A DNA stretch of 64,000 nt. Origin: Cerrena zonata (lineage: Eukaryota; Basidiomycota; Agaricomycetes; Polyporales; Cerrenaceae). The stretch is from contig JASBNA010000043.1 of assembly GCA_038087015.1 (NCBI GenBank), positions 124,001 to 188,000 on the forward strand, in the 5' to 3' direction. The translations under genes and the position numbers were made by a program. This document shows positions 1 through 8,828 of the stretch, one piece after another. Under the pieces are notes generated by a model, which worked only from the letters and a program-made list of their open reading frames with translations, was not told the DNA's origin and searched no databases. Every line of letters begins with the position of its first letter. Positions within the stretch are counted from its first letter, which is position 1.

Positions 1-1340
1 GAATTTAAACGGTTTTGTTTTTCTTTAATAGATCGATCGATTCTAGATAGAATCGACATTTGTCTATCACGATTAGTTTTGATTTCCTCAACGTCACTTT
101 GTATATCGGTCAACTGAGCATGCTTTTCTTCTCTTGCAGAATTGAGTTCTTGGAGTTCATGTTCATCAACCATAGGTATATCGTTTAAATTTTTGAGGAT
201 TTTATCTTTTTCTTCGTTTTCCTTTTCCAAACTACTCAATATATTATCGTTTCTCTTTTTATAATTTTCGATTTTCATTTTTAAAGTATCAATAGCCTCC
301 TTGACATCCTTGATATCCTGATCTTTTGACTCATATTTCTCAATGAGATCACCATTTTCGTTGAGGAAGGTTGATTTAGTTTGTTCTAGTTGAGTATGTT
401 CCGATTCAAGAGATTGTAGTTTTTCTTCTAATGGACGGGTATTACTTTGGAATTGCTCTAACTTTCTTTTGGCCTCTTCTCTCTGTTCTTTTAATCTTTT
501 CCGTTCGGATTTGAAGTCTTGTATTTGGCCGTAAGGAATTAGCAATGAATGAATATGGATTTCATAGGTCTTTTTTTCGTAATCTTCATATTTTTTCACT
601 TCTTCTTCAAGTTTCCCACTTTCTTCATTCAACTTAGATAGACGATCATCGATGATTTGAATATCTGAAGTCAATTTTAATCGTTCTGAATCAAGGAGAA
701 TCAATGATTCATGCTCTTTTAATAACCCCCCATCACCCAAAGTCCTTTCGGTTTCCAACAATAGTCTTTCCGGCGATAAAGTGGCAAACTCTGCAACTCG
801 TTCCTGGGGTAGAAAATGGCATAAGTTATCGAGCTGGATGTTAAATGATTGTACCAATTTCTTAACTGATTTTTCGTCACTTGAAGATCCATCGATATAC
901 CAAGTGGATGACTTCTCTGTAAAATCTCGCTGGATAAGTATATTCGGTAAATCATCTTTATTCTTCAATTCTATCACAATAGAGCTTTCGCTACACCCAG
1001 TCTTGATCATCGACTTCATGGTCTTTCTTTTGATGAGATCGATTTTCCCGCCCAATCCTAAACAAATTGCCGCTACCAACGTACTTTTACCAGTACCGTT
1101 GGGCCCTATGATCATATTCAAAGTGGGCGACAACTTGAATTCGGCAAATGCATACGTAGTGAAATTTTCGACCTTGACATTTATCATATACCCAGGTTTG
1201 AAATCTTCTGCATTGTATCCCGGCGTCTGGCTTAGTTTGCTAGTCTTCTTCAACTCCGAGATGTCAATCTTCCTTCTCTTAGATTTGCTTGGTTCTTCTC
1301 TCACGTAGGATCCAAAATCACCCACTACGTCTAACGACAT
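1..1340 (-). CDS. SMC5: Structural maintenance of chromosomes protein 5 (N-terminal part, runs off the window)
   Basis: The first ~446 residues of an SMC ATPase are encoded on the minus strand from an ATG at 1340 and continue past base 1. The Walker A loop GPNGTGKST lies at residues 79-87, preceded by a typical SMC head strand (residues 52-78). A Q-loop segment FLPQERVAEFA follows near residues 166-176, which is the Smc5 form of this motif. From about residue 200 the sequence becomes a long charged coiled coil. Smc5 pairs with Smc6 and the Nse subunits in the nucleus to resolve recombination intermediates and help rDNA segregation. The reading frame is open from 1340 to the window edge in the parts I translated. 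The hinge, second coil and Walker B half lie outside the window. It is divergent from MLC1 with a 420-bp spacer. Confidence 0.9.
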   Translation of the reverse strand, partial: MSLDVVGDFGSYVREEPSKSKRRKIDISELKKTSKLSQTPGYNAEDFKPGYMINVKVENFTTYAFAEFKLSPTLNMIIGPNGTGKSTLVAAICLGLGGKIDLIKRKTMKSMIKTGCSESSIVIELKNKDDLPNILIQRDFTEKSSTWYIDGSSSDEKSVKKLVQSFNIQLDNLCHFLPQERVAEFATLSPERLLLETERTLGDGGLLKEHESLILLDSERLKLTSDIQIIDDRLSKLNEESGKLEEEVKKYEDYEKKTYEIHIHSLLIPYGQIQDFKSERKRLKEQREEAKRKLEQFQSNTRPLEEKLQSLESEHTQLEQTKSTFLNENGDLIEKYESKDQDIKDVKEAIDTLKMKIENYKKRNDNILSSLEKENEEKDKILKNLNDIPMVDEHELQELNSAREEKHAQLTDIQSDVEEIKTNRDRQMSILSRIDRSIKEKQNRLN

Positions 1341-1760
1341 GACCAGCTTATTGAAACCCTTTGAATCAAGTTACCCTGGGATGAATCCAATTTCTTATAA
1401 ATGTATGGAACTTTTTAACGCGAAATGGCGCGCGCTTATTCTTTCAGTCTTCTTCAGGCTGGATCAACACTATGTTCGCCAGACTCAGTCTCCGGTACTT
1501 CTATTCACCTGGTATCTTGCTGGGAGATGCCTTGGAAAGTAAATGAAGATGTATCAAAGGAGTTCCCCTAGCTGTGGGCAGTTTTCCTATCAATAATGGC
1601 TAAAACTTGGGGTGTGCGGGTAACGCATTTTTGTTTACGTCTAGAATTTGTGAGAAAACGTAAACATTAATCTAATACGCTCCAAAATAGGTTAAACACT
1701 CTGTTAATTGATCTCTTCTTTCCAGTATTAGGTTCTATAGCTAGGAAGCATAAACTGATC
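1341..1760. promoter_or_regulatory. SMC5-MLC1 divergent promoter with an MCB-like site
   Basis: This 420-bp spacer separates divergent SMC5 and MLC1. ACGCGAAA at 1418-1425, followed by a GC-rich run GGCGCGCGC, resembles the MluI cell-cycle box (ACGCG) bound by MBF-type factors at G1/S genes. It lies about 80 nt upstream of the SMC5 ATG. G1/S control would suit SMC5, but this is inferred from the motif alone. I see no gene in the spacer. Confidence 0.35.
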
Positions 1761-2306
1761 ATGGTATGTATTACGTGCAATTGGATGTTGCTGATGGGGA
1801 CACGTTGGTGGTGGGGTGGTTATGGCGTGTTACTCTGAGAGTCGAGATTGATCCGGTTACTAACGAAGATTCAATAGTCCCAACAAAATAAAACTTATAG
1901 AGACGCTTTTGCTCTTTTCGATAAAAAGGGTACCGGAAAGATTCCAGTTGAACACTTGGGTGACTTGTTAAGAGCAGTTGGCCAAAACCCAACTTTAGCT
2001 GAAATTTCCGATTTACAAAGTGGAATTGGTGCAAATGAATTTGATTTCGAAACTTATCAAAAAATCATTGACAGACCTGGTGGATTCAAACCTTTGGGTC
2101 ACCCAGAAGAATACATAAAAGGTTTCCAAGTTTTCGATAAAGAAAACACCGGTTACATTGGTGTTGGTGAATTGAGATACATTTTGACTTCTATTGGTGA
2201 AAAATTAACCGATTCTGAAGTCGATGAATTATTGAAAGGTGTCAATGTCACTTCCGATGGTAATGTCGACTACGTTGAATTTGTTAAATCCATTTTGGAT
2301 CAATAA
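1761..2306 (+). CDS. MLC1: Myosin essential light chain Mlc1 (spliced)
   Basis: This is an EF-hand light chain that binds IQ motifs of class V and II myosins and the IQGAP protein at the bud neck. Exon 1 is only the ATG (1761-1763). Exon 2 runs 1878-2306, giving a 143-residue protein that begins MSQQNKTYRD. The alternative acceptor at 1898-1900 would be out of frame. EF-hand-like segments occur around residues 12-25 (FALFDKKGTGKI) and 82-95 (FQVFDKENTGYI), and the stretch GEKLTDSEVDELLKG is close to S. cerevisiae Mlc1. Length matches the yeast protein (149 aa). In S. cerevisiae MLC1 is next to ARC1. Here a TIM-like gene and DOM34 lie between them. Confidence 0.92.
1764..1877 (+). other. MLC1: MLC1 intron (114 nt), directly after the start codon
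   Basis: The donor GTATGT at 1764-1769 follows the ATG immediately. The branch point TACTAAC is at 1858-1864 and the acceptor TAG at 1875-1877, 11 nt beyond the branch-point heptamer. Joining ATG to 1878 restores the light-chain frame. Confidence 0.88.
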
Positions 2307-2763
2307 TTGTGTTGTTTAAATGTATACTTTGTGTATTTTGTTTTTTGATTTTCTTTCTTTTTCTTTGTATTTCTGATCACTTACTGATAGAAGTTCTTTA
2401 TATACAAACAATATTTGGCAGATTTGTGTTTTGAAAGCTTGGTTTTCATTGGCAACTCCCAGATACTTTTGACTCTAATTTCCTTGATACCTCTATATAT
2501 TAATGTATATATTGCTCTAATCGTGACTTTAGGATGTACTGTAGCTTGGCTGTATTTGTGAACAAAAAAGCTAACTTCCCCCGATATCGTTGATAATGTT
2601 TAATATCTACTTCCCCATACAATTCTAACCTTTATACTCTATGCTTTATCCATAGCGAACTCTTTATTAATATTTGGTGTACGGATCCAACTCTCGAAAA
2701 TTTATTTAGCGTTCAAGCTAGATTTAATGACTTGACCAAGGCCAACTTGATCCAGCAAAGAAG
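2307..2763. other. Spacer between MLC1 and the TIM-like gene
   Basis: This 457-bp AT-rich spacer holds the MLC1 3' end and the next promoter. A short upstream ATG near 2727 is followed at once by a stop (ATG ACT TGA). I see no gene or repeat in it. Confidence 0.5.
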
Positions 2764-3402
2764 ATGTCTCTCAAGCAAGATGACCATGATAGCTCTATAG
2801 AGGTCGGTTCTGTATTCAGCTCGACTGAACCAGAAGCTATGGATATACGTGCCAATGAAAGATTTCATCTCCTTCCCAGAGAAAGACTTGGAGTTATTGG
2901 TACTTTGGGAGGTATAGTCGGTGCCATGTCAGGATTTTACGAAGGTATAAAGCTTTCTTCCTTACGTTATTTGGTGGAAAATGGCCACCGTCTTCCACGT
3001 ACCGTTGGTGGCTGGTATTTTTATCATAAAAAGAAAAATTATGTCATGATTTTAAATGGTTGTAGACAAGGTTTGAAGACTGGTTCTAAATATGCTGCTG
3101 GAGTTACTGCATTTTTTGGTATGGAATACTTGTTTGATGTGTATTTAAGAAATAATACCATTGATTTCTTGAATACCACTTTAACTGGGGTAATTATGGC
3201 TGGTTTGTATGGTAGATTACATCAATTAAGTCGGGTACAAAGCATCAATTACATAAAGAAAGGTGGTTTCCTTGGATTGAGTATTGGAATAACTCAAGAT
3301 TTAATGATTTGGACTAGAGGTGGTTACACTTGGTACTTGCATAAACTTGGTATTAAGAATCCAAGATTTCAAAAACAATCGGAATCTCCGTTCAAAGCAT
3401 AA
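2764..3402 (+). CDS. Tim17/Tim22/Tim23-like mitochondrial membrane protein
   Basis: The 212-residue protein has glycine-rich hydrophobic segments at about residues 43-60, 112-130, 138-152 and 165-180. This is the layout of the Tim17/Tim22/Tim23 superfamily (four short glycine-zipper helices). The segment PRTVGGWYFYHKKKNYVM between helices 1 and 2 is charged and tyrosine-rich and looks family-specific. No cleavable presequence is evident: the N-terminus is acidic and serine-rich. It is not Tim17, Tim22 or Tim23 itself. It could be a respiratory-complex assembly protein of the TIMMDC1 type, but that is only a suggestion from the fold. The start is the first in-frame ATG after a stop-containing leader. 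Confidence 0.6.
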   Translation: MSLKQDDHDSSIEVGSVFSSTEPEAMDIRANERFHLLPRERLGVIGTLGGIVGAMSGFYEGIKLSSLRYLVENGHRLPRTVGGWYFYHKKKNYVMILNGCRQGLKTGSKYAAGVTAFFGMEYLFDVYLRNNTIDFLNTTLTGVIMAGLYGRLHQLSRVQSINYIKKGGFLGLSIGITQDLMIWTRGGYTWYLHKLGIKNPRFQKQSESPFKA

Positions 3403-3471
3403 TTTATTTATTAACTTGTAAATAGTGTATATTAATAATTTTAATGTCTAGATACTACGTTTGTACTTTGT

Positions 3472-4656
3472 TTATTCTTCTTCTTCTTCTTCTTCTTCCT
3501 CTTCATCTAAGTCTGCCACTGGGTATTTCAAGATGGATGCAACCCCGGTTAATTGATCTAGCTGTTCCCCTGATTCATGAAGACTAGAGAATATTAAAAC
3601 TTCACCTCCCTGGCTTTTGACTTCATCACTTAACTTAATGTAATGTTTTCTTACTGAAATATCATCACTTCTGAATAAGGTGTCGGTAAGTAATAGATAT
3701 TTGACTGCTCCAATCTCTACTGCTTTTGCCACTTCTGAAGGACCATACCATGCTTTATCATCATCATCATTTAAAGATTTTTGAAATTCATCAAAAATAT
3801 TGACTTCCCTAGCATATTTGGTATCGTTCAATCGTTTCTGAACTGATGGGTCCTTTAAAACTTCTTCTAAACCTTGTAAATATCCTGTTGAAGAATGAAC
3901 AACCAAAAATTTGGACTTATTCTTCATGATTAATTTGTTGTCGTCTTTTACGGCATGCTCCATGATATTTTTCTGTAATAAACTTGCAGTGAAACCAGGG
4001 GATGCTAGTATGACTACTTTTAGTTTTGTTAAGTCAAAATTTCTTAACATAGTTGATTGTACCATATCGAGAAATTTCGTAATAGCTTTATCATGGTTTC
4101 CACCTCCACCTTCTCCTCGGCTTTTACGAGGAATCGACTTTTCTATCTTGTTTCTTAAAACAGTCATATTATCAGTCAACAAGCATAAATGGGCTACCCC
4201 TTCTTCCATCACTATAGCTCCAACCTCTGCTCTGGTTTCTACAGACGATGCTGCCAAAATTATACCGTAGCTTACGTCATCCCATTCTGGTTTAGTAATT
4301 CTCAAAGATTTTTGCAATTGAACTTCTGCAGTGTGAAAACTTTGATTAGGGACGTATTGGTTTTGTTCAGTAGTTTTACCTTTAATTCTCATTGATTCAT
4401 CCGATGGAGCATACTCAATATCAGAAACAGCCAATTTCAATCTTAGTAGTTTTCTTTCAGTTTTACCTTTATCTTTACCGTCAGTTGCACCACTACCCGT
4501 GGTCTTCTTAACATTTCTATAAGTCGATAACTCTACCTCATCTCCTTTTTGAATCAAATTATACAATTGCCACAAATCTTCTTTGTCTTGAGGTACTATG
4601 GAAATACTTCCGCTTTTATCCTTCTCTAGTTCAATTGTCTTATCGAGAAGCTTCAT
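3472..4656 (-). CDS. DOM34: Dom34/Pelota ribosome rescue factor
   Basis: The 394-residue protein matches Dom34/Pelota along its whole length. The N-terminal Sm-like domain begins MKLLDKTIELEKDKSG, the central eRF1-2-like domain covers about 135-270, and the C-terminal eRF1-3-like domain about 275-380. The central domain lacks a GGQ motif, as expected for Dom34, which with Hbs1 splits stalled ribosomes in no-go and non-stop decay without releasing peptide. The C-terminus ends in an uninterrupted run of glutamates coded by a GAA/GAG repeat (about 3472-3505), a likely length-variable tract. It is a tail-to-tail neighbour of the TIM-like gene, only 69 bp apart. Confidence 0.93.
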   Translation of the reverse strand: MKLLDKTIELEKDKSGSISIVPQDKEDLWQLYNLIQKGDEVELSTYRNVKKTTGSGATDGKDKGKTERKLLRLKLAVSDIEYAPSDESMRIKGKTTEQNQYVPNQSFHTAEVQLQKSLRITKPEWDDVSYGIILAASSVETRAEVGAIVMEEGVAHLCLLTDNMTVLRNKIEKSIPRKSRGEGGGGNHDKAITKFLDMVQSTMLRNFDLTKLKVVILASPGFTASLLQKNIMEHAVKDDNKLIMKNKSKFLVVHSSTGYLQGLEEVLKDPSVQKRLNDTKYAREVNIFDEFQKSLNDDDDKAWYGPSEVAKAVEIGAVKYLLLTDTLFRSDDISVRKHYIKLSDEVKSQGGEVLIFSSLHESGEQLDQLTGVASILKYPVADLDEEEEEEEEEE

Positions 4657-4833
4657 GGTTGTTGTGATTAAAGAAGATAACGGAACAGTCTTGGAATCTC
4701 GAAACTGCTCAAAATTTTTTTATTTTTTTTTTGGTATTTTAATTGCGATGTTCCATAAAATACTGAAGTACTTACAAATTTGCTATATTGAAATGAGATC
4801 TATTTATATGAACATAAAAATGAATGGGAGCGA

Positions 4834-5958
4834 TTATTTAACTTCAGCTTTGACTATAGTAGAGTTTTTACATAATTCACCTTTTTCATTAACCAATCTA
4901 GCTGGTGATTTGCCTTCTTCGGTATAGGTGACTTCGAAAGCTTCAGAAGTAGAGAAATGTTCTTGAACAGTTTCCCAAACTTTCTTTTTTGGATTTAATT
5001 GTTTTTCTGGAGTACCATTGAAACCTTCAAAGAAGAGTTTATCACCGGCTTTAGAACCAGCTGGTGGGTTAACGAATTCGACAGTTTCAGAATTTGAAGC
5101 ACATAAAACCATAGCACATGATTTGACACCTCTCATGGTGACTGGTTTTAAGTTTGCAATACAAACAACGTATCTTTCTTGCATTTCTTCAATTGGGATG
5201 TATTTAACTAAACCAGAACAAACGGTTCTTGGACCTTCTTCATCACCCATATCAATAGTGGACATGTAAAGAGAATCGGCATTTGGATGTTTGACAGCTT
5301 TTTGAATAAAACCAACTCTGAAATCAACCAAAGAAGGATTTGGAGGAACAGCAGTAGCTTGTTGTTTAGCTTGAGATTCAGCTTTAGCTTTAGCCTTGGC
5401 AGCCTTTTTAGCTTTAGCAGCTTCGGCTTTAGCAGCCTTTTCTTCTTCGCTTGGTTCACCTTTTTGAGCAGGAGCAGCATCTGCTTTTTTGTCAGCCTTC
5501 TTATCGGCCTTTTTATCACCACCTTGAGCAGCTGCACCAGCGGCAGCTGGTTTTTTCTTTTCTTTGACTTCTTTATCGACTTTAGCATTAACATCAACCT
5601 TTAATTGATCAGCTTCTGGTACTTCAACGAGAGTATTTTGAATCAAATCAGCCCATCTTAAGATATGTCTGAATTTGGCAACTTCTTCTGGAGATGACCA
5701 CTTAGAAGCAATAGGTAAAACTTTGGAGAAAGCAATTAAATCAGCTTTTGATGGAACGTTACCAACAATGAAAGTCTTGCTTCTCAAGTTGTCATTCAAA
5801 CTAACTAAATTTTCAGCTTCATCAAATCTGGAAGATAAAGTTTCATACTGAGATGACAATGCTTTTTCTTCGTTGGATAATTCAGGAAAAGAAGCTTCTT
5901 TGGCTTCTGGTATATCACTGAGTGATAATTTCTTAAAGTTCGTGATAAAGTCGGCCAT
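4834..5958 (-). CDS. ARC1: Arc1 tRNA-binding cofactor of Met- and Glu-tRNA synthetases
   Basis: The 374-residue protein has the three-part Arc1 layout. An N-terminal GST-like domain (about 1-130) binds the synthetases, a lysine/alanine-rich middle (about 133-200) binds tRNA non-specifically, and a C-terminal OB-fold of the EMAPII/tRNA-binding type (about 205-374) begins PSLVDFRVGFIQKAVKHPNADSL. In yeast it raises tRNA affinity of the methionyl- and glutamyl-tRNA synthetases and keeps them in the cytosol. Codon use is strongly biased, suggesting high expression. It is co-oriented with DOM34, 177 bp upstream of it. Confidence 0.93.
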   Translation of the reverse strand: MADFITNFKKLSLSDIPEAKEASFPELSNEEKALSSQYETLSSRFDEAENLVSLNDNLRSKTFIVGNVPSKADLIAFSKVLPIASKWSSPEEVAKFRHILRWADLIQNTLVEVPEADQLKVDVNAKVDKEVKEKKKPAAAGAAAQGGDKKADKKADKKADAAPAQKGEPSEEEKAAKAEAAKAKKAAKAKAKAESQAKQQATAVPPNPSLVDFRVGFIQKAVKHPNADSLYMSTIDMGDEEGPRTVCSGLVKYIPIEEMQERYVVCIANLKPVTMRGVKSCAMVLCASNSETVEFVNPPAGSKAGDKLFFEGFNGTPEKQLNPKKKVWETVQEHFSTSEAFEVTYTEEGKSPARLVNEKGELCKNSTIVKAEVK

Positions 5959-6079
5959 GTTTAATATTAATCCTATCGTAGAGTTCGACTTGAGCTAACA
6001 CTTCTTAAGTAATTCAAGGAATTAAAAGAAAAAAATAGCGAAAAAAAAAAAAAGCTCCATTTTGATTTCCGGGTATTGT

Positions 6080-6085
6080 CACGTG
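6080..6085. promoter_or_regulatory. CACGTG (Cbf1-type E-box) upstream of ARC1
   Basis: GTCACGTGAT occurs in the 353-bp spacer upstream of ARC1, about 120 nt before its ATG. The sequence matches the Cbf1 consensus RTCACRTG. Binding is inferred. The rest of the spacer (5959-6311) is AT-rich with no gene seen. Confidence 0.4.
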
Positions 6086-6311
6086 ATCCTATTAAGTGAC
6101 TAATAGCTGCAAATTTTAAAGCTTTTCAGTTAAAAATTCCTACAAGGCCAACACAGGGAGATGTTTAAGTCACTTCTTTTATCTACGTTTATAAGTGGCA
6201 TTCTTGTTGAAATAATACTACTTTATGTGGATTCTTGATTATTTTTGGCGAAAAAAGAATAATAATTAGATAATTGTCTACAAACGGTGACAGTAAGTTA
6301 TGTTATTTAAA

Positions 6312-7391
6312 CTATTTTTCTTGAGGATAGATTAAACCATTTTCTAATCTAGCCTTATCCATAATGCCCATTACAAGCAAGGTTTCAGACCATGGTAAAA
6401 CGCTGCTTTCAATTTTCCCTTCATTAATTTCTTTTGCAATCGAATTGGCTTCGTAGATAAATCCATTGTAATCATTTTTTTCTTCAAAAACAATTGGACT
6501 TTTAGATTTATCGGTGAAAGTGATTTTGAAATTTTTGGGACGGGCAGGATTATCGCTCCACATTTCCAAGACCGCTTCAGTACCTTCGAGTCTTACAAAC
6601 GAATCTGGTCCATTGGTATGATTTGAACTAGTCAAGATTCCTTGTTTGCCATTTTCATACTTAATTAAGATAGTTGAATCATGGTCGACCTTATCAGTTG
6701 GGTCAAGTGAAAGGAAAGATTTTGTATCAAAAGGAGTTGAGTTTTCACCTAATTTATCATCAAGTAAGATTCTACCGTAAGTAACAGAGTAAATTCCTAT
6801 ATCCAAAGTAGCACCGGCACCCAACTTTATATCACGGCCCCTCAGGGAGGTTGGAAGTTTTTCCACTTCGAAATTCATTGAGAAATCGGCGAATAATTTG
6901 TATACTTCACCCAAAGTTTTCTTTTCAAATATATGTTCTCTGATTAATTCAACAGAAGGGAAGAAACGAGTCCATACTCCTTCCATCAAGAATTTGTTCT
7001 TCACTTTGGCCAATTCAATCAACTCTCTGGCATCTTTCGCGTTAAGGGTAATTGGTTTTTCAACCAATACATGTTTACCGTTTTCTAAACATTGGGTAAC
7101 TTGTTCTTTATGGAAAGTATGAGGAGTACCAACGTATACAATATCGATTTTACCATTTTTATAGAAATCGTCGTACTCTTCAGTTATAGCCTCAACCCCA
7201 TTGTTATTGCTAGTTTTAATACCATTGCTTTTTATGAAGTCTTCACCTTTGGATGCGGAGGAACTACCAACTGATATTATTGTATGCTTGATTGAGCCTT
7301 CTGGATCGACGTTATTGACCAAAAGATCATGCACAAACTGTCCTGAGATGTTACCAGCACCTAAGATACCCCAATTGAGAGTAATTGTCAT
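6312..7391 (-). CDS. Gfo/Idh/MocA-family NAD(P)-dependent oxidoreductase
   Basis: The 359-residue protein has an N-terminal Rossmann fold with GILGAGNIS at residues 8-16 and the family signature EKP at residues 111-113, followed by the family's beta-sheet substrate domain (about 130-335). The closest description I can support is the dihydrodiol dehydrogenase / D-xylose 1-dehydrogenase (NADP+) subgroup, in which the EKP lysine contacts substrate and cofactor. The substrate cannot be set from sequence. There is no targeting signal, so it is likely cytosolic. It is divergent from the PhyH-type gene across 236 bp that include a T24 tract at 7460-7483. Confidence 0.75.
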   Translation of the reverse strand: MTITLNWGILGAGNISGQFVHDLLVNNVDPEGSIKHTIISVGSSSASKGEDFIKSNGIKTSNNNGVEAITEEYDDFYKNGKIDIVYVGTPHTFHKEQVTQCLENGKHVLVEKPITLNAKDARELIELAKVKNKFLMEGVWTRFFPSVELIREHIFEKKTLGEVYKLFADFSMNFEVEKLPTSLRGRDIKLGAGATLDIGIYSVTYGRILLDDKLGENSTPFDTKSFLSLDPTDKVDHDSTILIKYENGKQGILTSSNHTNGPDSFVRLEGTEAVLEMWSDNPARPKNFKITFTDKSKSPIVFEEKNDYNGFIYEANSIAKEINEGKIESSVLPWSETLLVMGIMDKARLENGLIYPQEK

Positions 7392-7627
7392 TTTGAGTTC
7401 CTGTAATTAAACGTATTAAAAGGGAGAGAAACATAGTCTTTTCTTTTAAATACCGTTCATTTTTTTTTTTTTTTTTTTTTTTTGCCGTGTTGCACACTAA
7501 AAGAAGGACGTTACATTTTCGATAACACCAATCCATTGCCCCAGGGTTACATTTTGATTTTAACATACGGGGACGAGTATATAAATAGACAGGTAAGCCA
7601 TATATTCATATTGGAAGAGTAAACTCG

Positions 7628-8506
7628 ATGGTAAAGATGACTGTGACACACCACGATAGAATTGAAAAAGATGGATTCACTATAGTGAGAGGAATCCTTA
7701 CCCCGGATCAAATATTATACTACAAAAGGGCCTCGCAGGAAGTGGTTGATTACGCCAGAGAAGGGAAATGGCCGCATGTTAGAACCAGAGGGAAACAATT
7801 CCCACCTTGGCCAAAGAACTTTGGTCCTGATATTTGGGGGATCAGTGGTTTGCTTAATCCTGACTTAAGAGAATTACTGGAGCCATTTCAAGAGTGCTAT
7901 TGTTTAAAGCCATTATTGGACGTTGCGAGTGATATTCTACAAACCACTAATGAAGAATTGTCGATGGAACTATTCAATATACTAATCAATCCGTTGACTG
8001 ATTTTGATTTAGAGTGGCATCGAGACTATATACGCCCCGAAGCCCCAGAAGAAGAAGAAAAAACCGAGTTATTGAAAGACCCATACGCTGGAACCCAATT
8101 TAATTTGGCTCTTACTGAAGACAAGTGTCTAATTGTTGTACCTGGATCTCATAAAAGAGTTAGAACACCAGAAGAACGCACCAAAACATCTAACGATAAT
8201 CGCAAAGAGTTTATTTCAAATCAATTATTAGTTGAATTACATCCTGGAGATGTAGTTTTCTATAATAGTAATATTTTACATCGTGCAACCTACTCCGCTG
8301 CTGACCTAAGATTAACCTTACATGGATCGTATGGACATGCTTTACATGGTAAAACTAGAGCAAAGGGTGTTTTACAGCATGGGGTAGCCGAATGGTTACC
8401 GAGATTTCAGCCCACCCAACCACAATTGGTCCAAATGCGCAGCCACTTGGAGGCCACTTGCAAAGAGTTTGAAGGAGTCAACTTGGGCTACTCGCTTGAC
8501 GGGTGA
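7628..8506 (+). CDS. Phytanoyl-CoA dioxygenase (PhyH)-family Fe(II)/2-oxoglutarate oxygenase
   Basis: The 292-residue protein carries the iron-binding triad of the PhyH family: HxD at H131/D133 in the segment EWHRDY, and a distal histidine H218 in FYNSNILHRA. A 2-oxoglutarate-binding arginine is likely at R228. The segment PGDVVFYNSNILHR is the usual double-stranded beta-helix core. The substrate is unknown; fungal members act on lipids and secondary metabolites. The start may be the ATG at 7628 or at 7637, which differ by three codons. No targeting signal is evident. The gene ends where an AAATCAAT-type repeat tract begins. Confidence 0.72.
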   Translation: MVKMTVTHHDRIEKDGFTIVRGILTPDQILYYKRASQEVVDYAREGKWPHVRTRGKQFPPWPKNFGPDIWGISGLLNPDLRELLEPFQECYCLKPLLDVASDILQTTNEELSMELFNILINPLTDFDLEWHRDYIRPEAPEEEEKTELLKDPYAGTQFNLALTEDKCLIVVPGSHKRVRTPEERTKTSNDNRKEFISNQLLVELHPGDVVFYNSNILHRATYSAADLRLTLHGSYGHALHGKTRAKGVLQHGVAEWLPRFQPTQPQLVQMRSHLEATCKEFEGVNLGYSLDG

Positions 8507-8509
8507 TCA

Positions 8510-8603
8510 ATTAAATCAATTAAATCAATTAAATCAATATAAATCAATGTAAATCAATATAAATCAATGTAAATCAATATAAATCAATATAAATCAATTA
8601 AAC
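8510..8603. repeat. AAATCAAT minisatellite in the ERT1-like promoter
   Basis: The tract starts 4 bp after the PhyH-type stop codon. Three 9-bp units (AAATCAATT) are followed by about seven 10-bp units (AAATCAATAT or AAATCAATGT). It occupies a third of the 322-bp spacer before the zinc-cluster gene. The rest of the spacer has no gene that I can see. Confidence 0.85.
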
Positions 8604-8828
8604 CCATATATCGTAAATCCGAACCTGTATCTAACTGTATAAAACGAATTATACGGACTCGGAGTGGAGTGACGCACAACCGCACACCAGGACATAAAAT
8701 CCGTACCTTCTGCTCTTTGTCTCGTTCAACTTCAACAAAAGCCTAGTATTGTCTTCAAATCAGATTGGATAGATTGAAGCAGGTTAGATATTTAGATTAG
8801 ACTAAAGCACGGAAGTGATCCAAGTGTC

